Source of the DNA: Methylorubrum rhodinum
Lineage (GTDB): Bacteria > Pseudomonadota > Alphaproteobacteria > Rhizobiales > Beijerinckiaceae
Reading direction: 5' to 3'
Assembly: GCF_014199935.1 (NCBI RefSeq)
Contig: NZ_JACHOP010000019.1
Span: 42,470 to 106,469, forward strand
DNA: 64,000 nt
In this document: positions 8,780 to 16,678 of the stretch, piece by piece
Numbering within the stretch: position 1 is the stretch's first letter
How the letters are laid out: the number at the start of each line of letters is the position of its first letter
Made by a program: the position numbers and the translations under genes
Notes under the pieces: model-generated
What the model was told of the DNA's origin: nothing
What the model saw: only the letters and a program-made list of their open reading frames with translations
Databases searched by the model: none

Positions 8780-9259
8780 TCAGTTCAGCCCCATCCCCTT
8801 CGATAGCCCGCTGGCGCGCGGCAGCGGGCGCAGCAGGCTCTTCACCTGCGAGAACGGTCGGGGCCGGTTGATCACCTCGTCGAGGCGCGACCACAGGGTC
8901 TTGGGCGAGAACGGCTTGGCGATGATCTCGTTGACGCCGAGCGCGATGGCCCGGTCCACCACGTTGCGCCGGGGCTGGGCCAGCATCAGGATGATCGGCA
9001 CGGTGGGCGAGGGCGAGGTCGCGGGCGTGCGGGCCAAGCGGATGAACTCCTCGCCGGAGAGGATCGCCAGATCCCAGTCGAGGATGGTCAGGTCCGGCTT
9101 GCTCTCGGCCAGAACGCCCAGGGCCTCGGCCCCGTCCGGGGCTTCCAGCACGCGCTTGATGCCGACGCGCATCAGCATGTCGCGAACGATGCGGCGGATG
9201 TAGAGGCTCTCGTCGACGACGAGGGCCGAGAGGTCCGGGAAGGTCGGGGTGGCGATCAT
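8780..9259 (-). CDS. Single-domain response regulator
   Basis: A 159-residue CheY-like receiver without an output domain. The acidic pair D16/E17 (VVDES), the phospho-acceptor D61 in TILDWDL, and the switch lysine in IIAKPF (~116) are present. The conserved Thr/Ser at the end of strand 4 appears replaced (IILMLAQ), which could weaken phosphorylation-dependent switching. A ~35-residue basic C-terminal extension follows the receiver. No kinase gene is nearby, so its partner is unknown. Confidence 0.85.
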   Translation of the reverse strand: MIATPTFPDLSALVVDESLYIRRIVRDMLMRVGIKRVLEAPDGAEALGVLAESKPDLTILDWDLAILSGEEFIRLARTPATSPSPTVPIILMLAQPRRNVVDRAIALGVNEIIAKPFSPKTLWSRLDEVINRPRPFSQVKSLLRPLPRASGLSKGMGLN

Positions 9260-9627
9260 CGGCGGCGTTGGGGCCCGGCCTCGCGATGCGCGGGCTGCCC
9301 CAAAAGCCTAGCGGAGGCGCGTTTGCGTTTCCCTAAAGCGACCTGCGCATCGTGTCCGTGATGATGCATTTATCTGGAACGGTTCTCGGCCGAGCCGTGA
9401 AAACCGGGTGCACGCCGCCACTCTACGCAGTTCACCGCGAAAATCGGTGGGGCAAGGCACGGACGGGTTAGAAGTTCCTTGCGGATCGGCCGCGATTGCG
9501 TCAGACCTGAGGCATCGATCTCGGTATCCGCTGCCGAGGGGATGATAGTGCGAGGCGTGGGCTGTCTCGGGATAGCGCGCACGCGGTATTCGAGACGTGG
9601 CGGGCGGACGGTTTTTGCGAGCTTTCA
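9260..9627. other. Intergenic region between receiver and cold-shock genes
   Basis: These 368 bases are shared by divergent genes. I see no convincing small gene, repeat or riboswitch. The cold-shock ORF has no clear Shine-Dalgarno sequence, so a long structured 5' leader, as in many cold-shock mRNAs, is possible but not demonstrable by eye. Confidence 0.4.
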
Positions 9628-10449
9628 ATGGGACGTGGTCGTGATTTTCGGGGGCCGCAGAAGCGCGGCTTCGACGAGGGCGGTGCCGAGCCTCAGTGGC
9701 CGGACCAGCTGCCCCCGAGCAGTGGTGGATATGGTGGTGGCGGCAACCGCTTCGGCGGCGGTGGCGGCGGCTACGGTGGTGGTGGCGGTGGCTTCGACCG
9801 CGGCCCCTCGCGGGGCGCCCCCGCGGCTGCGGCGCCTACGGGCCCGGAGCGTGACGCCACGGTGAAGTGGTTCAACAAGGAGAAGGGCTTCGGCTTCGTG
9901 GAGCTCGGCGACGGCTCCGGCGATGCCTTCCTCCACATCCGCGCGGTCGAGGCCGCCGGCCACGACGACCTCCTGCCCGGCACGCGCCTCACGGTGCAGA
10001 CCGCCCAGGGCCAGAAGGGTCCGCAGGTCACCGCGGTCAACAGCGTCGACACCTCCACGGCCGAGGCGGCTCCGCCCCGGCGCGAGGGCCCGCGCTTCGG
10101 CGGCGGCGGCGATCGCTTCGGCGGTGGTGGCGGCGACCGCTTCGGTGGCGGCGGCGACCGCTTCGGCGGTGGTGGCCGTGATCGCTTCGGCGGCGGTGAT
10201 CGGGGCGGCGGCGGTGGTCGCTTCGCCTCCGGCCCGTCGGTCGAGATGACCGGCACCGTGAAGTGGTACGACCCGGCCAAGGGCTTCGGCTTCGTCTCCG
10301 TCAACGACGGCGGCAAGGACGTGTTCGTGCACCGGTCCGCCCTGTCCCGCGCCGGCCTCGACTCGCTGGCCGAAGGCCAGCAGGTCACCCTCGGCGTGGT
10401 CGAGGGCCAGAAGGGCCGCGAAGCCTCCAGCATCAGCGTCGATTACTGA
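9628..10449 (+). CDS. Double cold-shock-domain protein with Gly-rich linkers
   Basis: A 273-residue RNA/ssDNA-binding protein with two cold-shock domains (about 77-140 and 208-271). Each has an RNP1 motif (KGFGFV at 86-91 and 218-223) and an RNP2-like motif (DAFLHI at 99-104, DVFVHR at 231-236). The N-terminus (31-60) and the inter-domain linker (155-200) are low-complexity, made of repeated FGGGGDR-type units rich in Gly, Arg and Phe. Alphaproteobacterial double-CSD proteins are common, but this amount of RGG-like disorder is less usual. It is followed by its own terminator. Confidence 0.9.
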   Translation: MGRGRDFRGPQKRGFDEGGAEPQWPDQLPPSSGGYGGGGNRFGGGGGGYGGGGGGFDRGPSRGAPAAAAPTGPERDATVKWFNKEKGFGFVELGDGSGDAFLHIRAVEAAGHDDLLPGTRLTVQTAQGQKGPQVTAVNSVDTSTAEAAPPRREGPRFGGGGDRFGGGGGDRFGGGGDRFGGGGRDRFGGGDRGGGGGRFASGPSVEMTGTVKWYDPAKGFGFVSVNDGGKDVFVHRSALSRAGLDSLAEGQQVTLGVVEGQKGREASSISVDY

Positions 10450-10470
10450 TCGAACCGGTATCGGATGACG

Positions 10471-10500
10471 AAACGGCGGCCTCAGGGCCGCCGTTTTCGT
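10471..10500 (+). terminator. Intrinsic terminator of the cold-shock gene
   Basis: A perfect 9-bp stem (ACGGCGGCC at 10473-10481 with GGCCGCCGT at 10486-10494) closes a TCAG tetraloop and is followed by TTTCGTTTG. It lies 21 bases past the stop codon. Confidence 0.9.
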
Positions 10501-10542
10501 TTGTCGGGATGCCGGCAGGATCGTTCAGCGAGGACCGAGCGG

Positions 10543-10785
10543 ATGCGTGGGGCGACGGCGATCTGTCTGGGCCTGCTGCTCGTCACCGGCCCGGCCGCAG
10601 CCGAGGATTTCACAGGGTTCTATGCCGGGGTGAATGCCGGCTGGGCGTTCGAGCGCGGCCGCGACGGCGCCGCGACCCTGCCGCCGACCGGCGCCGACCG
10701 CGATGAGAACGGCCTGCCGCCGAGCGTCGCCCGGATCGAGCAACAGCGCCGCTCCGAAACGCCGCCGGCCCGGCGAGGCCGCTGA
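10543..10785 (+). CDS. Short exported protein, possible truncated outer-membrane barrel
   Basis: An 80-residue product with a clear signal peptide (MRGATAICLGLLLVTGPAAA, cleaved near residue 20). EDFTGFYAGVNAGWAFERG follows, which resembles the first strand of small Omp25/OmpA-like barrels. The remaining ~45 residues are polar and Pro/Arg-rich and do not continue a barrel, so the protein is either a remnant or a genuinely short periplasmic protein. The ATG at 10543 is chosen for GAGG upstream and the signal peptide. A family A repeat begins 26 bases after the stop and may mark the break point. Confidence 0.5.
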   Translation: MRGATAICLGLLLVTGPAAAEDFTGFYAGVNAGWAFERGRDGAATLPPTGADRDENGLPPSVARIEQQRRSETPPARRGR

Positions 10786-10811
10786 GCGCCCGAGGAACCA
10801 ACCCGTCCTGC

Positions 10812-10929
10812 CCATCCCCCTCATCCTGAGGTGCTGCGAAGCAGCCTCGAAGGAGGGCTCCAGTTCACGCGCGACTTCTGGAGCCCTCCTTCGAGGCTAC
10901 GCTTCGCTCCGCACCTCAGGATGGGGGGA
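10812..10929. repeat. Palindromic repeat family A, copy 2
   Basis: Inverted repeat with left arm CCTCATCCTGAGGTGC plus CTCGAAGGAGGGCTCC and right arm GGAGCCCTCCTTCGAGG plus CACCTCAGGATGGGG. It is located between the short exported protein gene and the end of opgG/D. Confidence 0.85.
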
Positions 10930-10960
10930 TCGGTGGGGGGAAACCGGGCAAGGTCCCCTG

Positions 10961-12628
10961 TCACGCCACGCCGTCCCATGTCTCCGTGATCACCCGCCCG
11001 GCATGGCTGAGGCGGGCGCGCAGAACCACGTCGCCCGCCGGCATCGGCTCGGGCGGGCGGAACTCGGCGTAGAGGCGCCAGCCGCCGGTCTGCGGCACGC
11101 GCTCGGTATAGGGCTCGACGAAGGCGCCGGCGCTGGCCGAGAGGGCGACCTCGACAGTGGCCTTCGGATCGTCGGGCAGGCCCGGTCCCTCGAAGTCGAT
11201 GGCGAAGAGGCGCCGCTTCGGGCTCGGCGGATTGCTCGGGCGCAGCCGCTCGGCCGAGCCGACCCGCGTCGAGACCACCCGCGCCAGCGGCGGCGCGATG
11301 GCAGCCGCCGGCTCCGCCCCGACGGTGACGAGTGCATAGGCGAGGTCGAGCCGCCGGCCCGGCTCCACGGGCGCCTCCGGCACGAAGGCGGCCACGATGT
11401 TGTCGGTCGCCTCCTCCCGCGAGGGAATCTCGAACAGCCGCACCGCACCGGTCCCGAAGCCGGATTCGGGTCGCACCCACAGGCCGGGCCGGTCCTCGTG
11501 GCGGGCCTGGACGTCGAGATAGGCGGCGAAGCGCCGCTCGCGCTGGAGCAGCCCGAACCCTTCGAGGGGGGCGGCGCGGAAGGCGGAGGTCTGCGGCGCG
11601 GCCCTGCCATTGGCGAGCGGGCGCCAGAGCCGGTCGCCGGGCGTCTGCACCAGCAGGCCGTCCGAATCGTGCACCTGCGGGCGGAAATCGTCGAACGGCA
11701 CGGCGCCCCGCGCCCCGGGCCCGTTCTCGCCGTCGATGAACATGCTGGTGAGCGGCGCGAGCCCGAGCCCGGCGATCGCCCGCCGTGGAAACAGCGCGGC
11801 GGTGACCGCGAGCGTCGAGGGATCACCCGGCGTGACGACGAAGCGGTAGGCACCGGTCAGGCTCGGGCCTTCCAGCAGGGCGAGCACCGTAATCGTGCCG
11901 CCCTCGACCGGCCCGATCCAGAAGGTGGTGAAATCGGGAAACTCCTCGCCGGTCGGCGCCCCGGTATCGACCGCGATGCCGCGGGCCGAGAGGCCGTAGA
12001 TCTGGCCCTTGCCCCGCACCCGGAAATAGGAGGCGCCGAGGAAGACGAGGAATTCCTCTTGGTTGTCCGGCCGGGCGGTATCGAAGGCGTGGGCGATGCG
12101 GAACCCCGCATAGCCGAGCGCGGCCGGATAGCTGCGCCCCTTCAGGGCCGGTCCGAGATCGAACAGCCCCGCATCGTAGCCGAACGGTTCGGGCGCCTGT
12201 CCGGCCCTCTGGAGCAGAATATCGACGCGGCGCCGCTGCAGGCCCCCGCGATGGAACGGCTGCATCGAGAAGCCGGGGCCGAGCGGCACCGTCGCCTCCG
12301 GGCGGACGCGGATGGCCTGCGTATCGTCGTAGTTGAGGGCCGCCAGTTCCGGCGGCAGGTCGTCGTCGTGCGGACGGTAGGGGGAACGGGCGAGCGATTC
12401 GGCGCGCGCCGCCACGTCCTCCAGCCTCACCGGACGGGTCTCGCCCTGCGACGGCGCTCCGGGTTGAGGCGGGGAAGCGGTCTGGGCCATCGTTCTGTCG
12501 GCATTCAGGTCGAAGAGGCTAGGAACCGATACGCCGGATAGGCCGGCGAGCCCGATCCGCACCACGTGCCGCCGCGAGACGTCCCCGTCCCGGCGCGCAT
12601 CCCCGTCTCTGTCCGACGGTTCCGTCAT
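10961..12628 (-). CDS. Glucan biosynthesis protein OpgG/OpgD family
   Basis: This periplasmic protein (555 residues) is needed to build or modify the backbone of osmoregulated periplasmic glucans. It shows family blocks such as RPEATVPLGPGFSMQPFH, FRIAHAFDTARPDNQEEFLVF, GASYFRVRGKGQIYGLSARG and PLTSMFIDGEN. The N-terminus has a twin-arginine-like signal (SRRHVVRIGLAGLSG, residues ~19-33), which favours the Tat-exported OpgD type over Sec-exported OpgG. The ATG at 12628 has GGAGGAAT upstream. It is divergent from opgH, with 35 bases between the starts. Confidence 0.9.
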   Translation of the reverse strand: MTEPSDRDGDARRDGDVSRRHVVRIGLAGLSGVSVPSLFDLNADRTMAQTASPPQPGAPSQGETRPVRLEDVAARAESLARSPYRPHDDDLPPELAALNYDDTQAIRVRPEATVPLGPGFSMQPFHRGGLQRRRVDILLQRAGQAPEPFGYDAGLFDLGPALKGRSYPAALGYAGFRIAHAFDTARPDNQEEFLVFLGASYFRVRGKGQIYGLSARGIAVDTGAPTGEEFPDFTTFWIGPVEGGTITVLALLEGPSLTGAYRFVVTPGDPSTLAVTAALFPRRAIAGLGLAPLTSMFIDGENGPGARGAVPFDDFRPQVHDSDGLLVQTPGDRLWRPLANGRAAPQTSAFRAAPLEGFGLLQRERRFAAYLDVQARHEDRPGLWVRPESGFGTGAVRLFEIPSREEATDNIVAAFVPEAPVEPGRRLDLAYALVTVGAEPAAAIAPPLARVVSTRVGSAERLRPSNPPSPKRRLFAIDFEGPGLPDDPKATVEVALSASAGAFVEPYTERVPQTGGWRLYAEFRPPEPMPAGDVVLRARLSHAGRVITETWDGVA

Positions 12629-12663
12629 CCGCTGATTCCTCCCGCGAGTAGTCGACGCCGACC

Positions 12664-14592
12664 ATGTCCAGCCCAGACTTGCCGCAGGTCGACGCGCCCG
12701 TCGAGACGGGCGAAGCCCCGGCCCGGCCCTCCGGGACCGGCCCGGCGGCGCGGGCCCCTTCGTTCGGTCTGCGCCGCCTCGCGCTGGTGCTGCCAACGCT
12801 CGCGACCGCCGGAGCGATCCTCGGGCTGGCCCTCGCCGCCTATGGCCTGCCGGAGACGTGGCTCGGGCGCATCGTACTCGGCCTGTTCACCCTGCTGATG
12901 GCGTGGCAGTCGTTCACCGCGTGGCAGTACCTCTACGGGCTGATCGCCACGGGGATGGGCGACCGTGTGCTGTCGCCGCTGGAGCGGCGGGCCGCGACCG
13001 TCTCGTCGCGCCCGACCGGCCTGAGCCGCACGGCGGCCGTGGTGGCGATCCACGCCGAGGACCCGATCGCGGTCTTTTCCGCCATCCGTGTCATGGCCCG
13101 CTCGCTCCAGCGCGAGGGCGGGCACGGTTCGGACATCGACATCTTCGTCCTGTCCGACACCCGCGAGGGGGCGATCTCGGCGGTCGAGGAGCACGAATTC
13201 GCCCGCGCGGTCGCCTGGGCCGAGCGCGAGGGCTGCGGCATGCCGCGCATCCGCTACCGCCGCCGGGCGCAGAACACCGGCCGCAAGGCCGGCAACATCG
13301 CCGAGTTCTGCCGGAGCTACGGGGACGAGTACGATTTCATGATCGTGCTCGACGCCGACAGCCTGATGACCGGCGCCGCCATGCGCAAGCTCGCCCGGCT
13401 GATGGAGGAGAACCCCCGCGTCGGCCTGATCCAGACCGTCTCCTACGCGGCCGGCCGCGACACGCTGTTCGCCCGCATCCAGCAATTCGCCGTGCGGCTC
13501 TACGCGCCGCTCAGCTTGCGCTGCCTGGAGACGTGGCAGGGGCCGGACGGCTCGTATTGGGGCCACAACGCGATCCTGCGGATCGCGGCGTTTTCGCAGA
13601 ACGCCGCGCTTCCGGTGCTCTCGGGCAAGCCCCCGCTCGGCGGCGAGATCCTGTGCCACGACATCGTCGAGGGCGCCTTCCTGCGCCGCGCCGGCTGGGA
13701 GGTGCGCCTTCTTCCAGAGATGGGCGGCACCTGGGAGGAGATGCCGACCAACCTCATCGACCTGCTCGGGCGCGAGCGGCGCTGGTGCCAGGGCAACCTC
13801 CAGCACATCCGCGTGCTGCCGATGAAGGGCCTGCTCGGCGCGAGCCGCTGGCATCTCGGCGTCGGCATCCTCGGCTACGGCGTCTATCCGTTGTGGATCG
13901 CCTTCCTGGCGCTCGGCACGTGGCAGGCGGTAAGCCTCCGCGAACTCGGCCTTCTCGGCTACGGCGTGGACGGCGGCACGCCCGCCGCGTGGGGGCTCGC
14001 CGCCCTCGTCGTCGCCGTGATGGCGCTGCCGAAGCTCCTCAGCCTCGGCTACGTGCTGGCCTCGTCCGAGCGGCGTGCGGCCTTCGGCGGCACCGGTTCG
14101 CTGCTCGTCAGCGCCGCGATCGAGCAGGCGATCTGGGTGGTGCTGTGGCCGGTCATGGCCCTGTTCAGCGCGGGCGCCGTGGTCTCGACCCTGTTCGGCC
14201 GGGTAGTGCGCTGGGACGCGCAATCGCGCGACGACCGCAGCGTGCCGTGGGGCGAGGCCTTTCGGCTCCAGAGCGACGCGGTCGCCGCCGGCGCCGCACT
14301 CGCCGTCCTCGTCGCGGTGGCGGGCGATCCCCTGCTCGCCGCCTGGATGGCCCCGGTCGCCTTCGCCCTGTTGACGAGCCCGGCGCAAAGCGTGCTCACC
14401 AGCTCGACCCGCCTCGGCCTCGGCTCGAAGGCGCGGGGGCTGTTCCTCACCGAGGACGACACCCGGCAGGCGCCTGAACTGGCGGAACTGCATCAGAGCC
14501 GGGTGACCGGCACGGCGTCGGCGCCGGCGGGCGAGCCGGTGACATGGCTGCCGGGCCCGATTGACCCGTCACGCGCCTCGACCCCGCGCTGA
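12664..14592 (+). CDS. opgH: Glucans biosynthesis glucosyltransferase
   Basis: OpgH is the membrane GT2 enzyme that polymerises UDP-glucose into the beta-1,2 glucan backbone and passes it across the inner membrane. The 642-residue product has two N-terminal membrane segments (~38-90). The GT2 domain carries DADS (metal/UDP site), HDIVEGAFLRR (acidic catalytic region) and ERRWCQGN (the QXXRW-like motif). Several C-terminal membrane helices follow from ~400. It is shorter than the ~850-residue E. coli protein, mainly by a shorter N-terminal region. Unlike the enterobacterial opgGH operon, opgG/D is divergent here. Confidence 0.92.
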   Translation: MSSPDLPQVDAPVETGEAPARPSGTGPAARAPSFGLRRLALVLPTLATAGAILGLALAAYGLPETWLGRIVLGLFTLLMAWQSFTAWQYLYGLIATGMGDRVLSPLERRAATVSSRPTGLSRTAAVVAIHAEDPIAVFSAIRVMARSLQREGGHGSDIDIFVLSDTREGAISAVEEHEFARAVAWAEREGCGMPRIRYRRRAQNTGRKAGNIAEFCRSYGDEYDFMIVLDADSLMTGAAMRKLARLMEENPRVGLIQTVSYAAGRDTLFARIQQFAVRLYAPLSLRCLETWQGPDGSYWGHNAILRIAAFSQNAALPVLSGKPPLGGEILCHDIVEGAFLRRAGWEVRLLPEMGGTWEEMPTNLIDLLGRERRWCQGNLQHIRVLPMKGLLGASRWHLGVGILGYGVYPLWIAFLALGTWQAVSLRELGLLGYGVDGGTPAAWGLAALVVAVMALPKLLSLGYVLASSERRAAFGGTGSLLVSAAIEQAIWVVLWPVMALFSAGAVVSTLFGRVVRWDAQSRDDRSVPWGEAFRLQSDAVAAGAALAVLVAVAGDPLLAAWMAPVAFALLTSPAQSVLTSSTRLGLGSKARGLFLTEDDTRQAPELAELHQSRVTGTASAPAGEPVTWLPGPIDPSRASTPR

Positions 14593-14640
14593 GAACCGCC
14601 ATCGCGGCGGGCGCGTACGGGAGCCGGCCTCGACGCCGGG

Positions 14641-16476
14641 CTATTCCTCGATCCGCCGCACGGCCCCCTTGGCCGCGGAGGTCGCCAGCATCGCGTAGGC
14701 ACGCAGCGCCGTGCTCACCTTGCGCTTGCGGGGCGCCGCCGGGCGCCAGCCCTCGCGTTCGCGGACGGCGCGGCGCTCGGCCAGCACCGCCTCGTCCACG
14801 GCCAGATGGATGCGGCGGTTGGGGATGTCGATCTCGATTCGGTCGCCCTGCTCCACGAGCCCGATCAGCCCGCCTTCGGCCGCCTCCGGCGAGACGTGGC
14901 CGATGGAAAGGCCCGACGAGCCGCCGGAGAAGCGCCCGTCGGTGACCAGCGCGCAGGCCTTACCCAGGCCCTTCGATTTCAGGTAGCTCGTCGGATAGAG
15001 CATCTCCTGCATGCCGGGGCCGCCGCGGGGGCCCTCGTAGCGGATCAGCACCACCTCGCCGGCCTTGACCCGGCCGTTGAGGATCGCCTCCACCGAGGCG
15101 TCCTGGCTCTCGAACACGTGGGCCGTGCCGGTGAAGGTGAGGATCGAGGCGTCCACGCCCGCGGTCTTCACGATGCAGCCGTCTTCCGCGAGGTTGCCGT
15201 AGAGCACGGCGAGCCCCCCGTCCTGCGAGTAGGCGTGCGCGGCGTCGCGGATCACGCCGGCCTCCCGGTCGAGGTCGAGTTCGTCCCAGCGCGAATCCTG
15301 GCTGAACGCGACCTGGGTCGGCACGCCCCCCGGCGCCGCCCGGAAGAAGGTTTGCACCGACTCGCTGCGAGTCACCGTCACGTCCCAGCGGTCGAGCGCC
15401 TCGCCCAGCGTGCCGGCGCTCACGTTGCCGACGCTGCGGTCGATCAGGCCGGCGCGGTCGAGTTCGCCCAGGATCGCCATGATGCCGCCGGCCCGGTGCA
15501 CGTCCTCCATGTGGACGTCGGCCACCGCCGGGGCGACCTTGCACAGCACCGGCACGCGGCGCGACAGGCGGTCGATGTCCGCCATGGTGAAGGGCACCTC
15601 GCCCTCGTGCGCGGCGGCGAGCAGATGCAGCACCGTGTTGGTCGAGCCGCCCATGGCGATGTCGAGCGTCATCGCGTTCTCGAACGCCGCGAACGAGGCG
15701 ACCGAGCGCGGCAGCACGCTCGCATCGTCCTGCTCGTAGTAGCGGCGGGCCAGATCGACGATCAGGTGCCCGGCCTCGACGAACAGGCGCCTGCGGTCGG
15801 CATGCGTCGCCAGCGTCGAGCCGTTGCCGGGCAGCGACAGGCCGAGCGCTTCCGTCAGGCAGTTCATGGAATTGGCCGTGAACATGCCCGAGCACGAACC
15901 GCAGGTCGGGCAGGCCGAGCGCTCGATCACAGCCACGTCCTCGTCCGAGACCCGGTCGTCGGCCGCCGCCACCATGGCGTCCACGAGGTCGAACGTGCGG
16001 GTGATGCCGTTCATCACGGCCTTGCCGGCCTCCATCGGCCCGCCGGAGACGAACACCGCCGGGATGTCGAGGCGGAGCGCCGCCATGAGCATGCCGGGGG
16101 TGATCTTGTCGCAATTCGAGATGCAGACCATGGCGTCGGCGCAATGCGCGTTGACCATGTACTCGACCGAGTCGGCGATGAGTTCGCGCGACGGGAGTGA
16201 GTACAGCATCCCGTCGTGGCCCATGGCGATGCCGTCATCGACCGCGATGGTGTTGAATTCCTTCGCGACGCCGCCCGCCTGCTCGATCTCGCGGGCGACG
16301 AGCTGGCCGAGATCCTTCAGGTGGACGTGGCCGGGCACGAACTGCGTGAACGAGTTCACCACCGCGATGATCGGCTTGCCGAAATCCGAATCCTTCATGC
16401 CGGTGGCCCGCCACAGGCCGCGGGCGCCGGCCATGTTGCGGCCGTGGGTGGTGGTGCGGGAGCGATAGGCGGGCAT
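14641..16476 (-). CDS. ilvD: Dihydroxy-acid dehydratase
   Basis: IlvD dehydrates dihydroxy-isovalerate and dihydroxy-methylvalerate in valine, leucine and isoleucine synthesis. The 611 residues match the family (616 in E. coli). Iron-sulfur ligands are visible in CISNCDKITPGM (C122, with K124 as the candidate carbamylated lysine) and in CPTCGSCSGMFTANSMNCL (C189-C195). The ATG at 16476 gives the standard start MPAYRSRTTTHGRNMAGARG. leuA lies just upstream on the same strand but is separated by a palindromic repeat, so co-transcription is uncertain. Confidence 0.96.
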   Translation of the reverse strand: MPAYRSRTTTHGRNMAGARGLWRATGMKDSDFGKPIIAVVNSFTQFVPGHVHLKDLGQLVAREIEQAGGVAKEFNTIAVDDGIAMGHDGMLYSLPSRELIADSVEYMVNAHCADAMVCISNCDKITPGMLMAALRLDIPAVFVSGGPMEAGKAVMNGITRTFDLVDAMVAAADDRVSDEDVAVIERSACPTCGSCSGMFTANSMNCLTEALGLSLPGNGSTLATHADRRRLFVEAGHLIVDLARRYYEQDDASVLPRSVASFAAFENAMTLDIAMGGSTNTVLHLLAAAHEGEVPFTMADIDRLSRRVPVLCKVAPAVADVHMEDVHRAGGIMAILGELDRAGLIDRSVGNVSAGTLGEALDRWDVTVTRSESVQTFFRAAPGGVPTQVAFSQDSRWDELDLDREAGVIRDAAHAYSQDGGLAVLYGNLAEDGCIVKTAGVDASILTFTGTAHVFESQDASVEAILNGRVKAGEVVLIRYEGPRGGPGMQEMLYPTSYLKSKGLGKACALVTDGRFSGGSSGLSIGHVSPEAAEGGLIGLVEQGDRIEIDIPNRRIHLAVDEAVLAERRAVREREGWRPAAPRKRKVSTALRAYAMLATSAAKGAVRRIEE

Positions 16477-16534
16477 CTTTTCGCGATCGACTTTTCGAGC
16501 CGGATCGGCCGCGAGGCCGATCCTCCAAGACACG

Positions 16535-16657
16535 CCCTCATCCTGAGGTGCGAAGCGAAGCGGAGCCTCGAAGGAGGGCTCCAGTAGTTCACGGCGATCC
16601 CTGGAGCCCTCCTTCGAGGCTCAGCCTTTGGCTGAGCACCTCAGGATGAGGAGGAGG
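16535..16657. repeat. Palindromic repeat family A, copy 3
   Basis: Imperfect inverted repeat containing CCTCATCCTGAGGTGC, CTCGAAGGAGGGCTCC, the mirrored GGAGCCCTCCTTCGAGG and CACCTCAGGATGAGG. It fills most of the gap between leuA and ilvD, where it could act as a transcript-processing or attenuation structure. Confidence 0.85.
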
Positions 16658-16678
16658 GTGGGATGATCGCGGCGTCGG

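Noticed and set aside
9628..10332. Minus-strand Ala/Thr- and Pro-rich open frames opposite the cold-shock gene
   Set aside because: They mirror the Gly-rich repeats of the real gene and have no independent start signal or domain.
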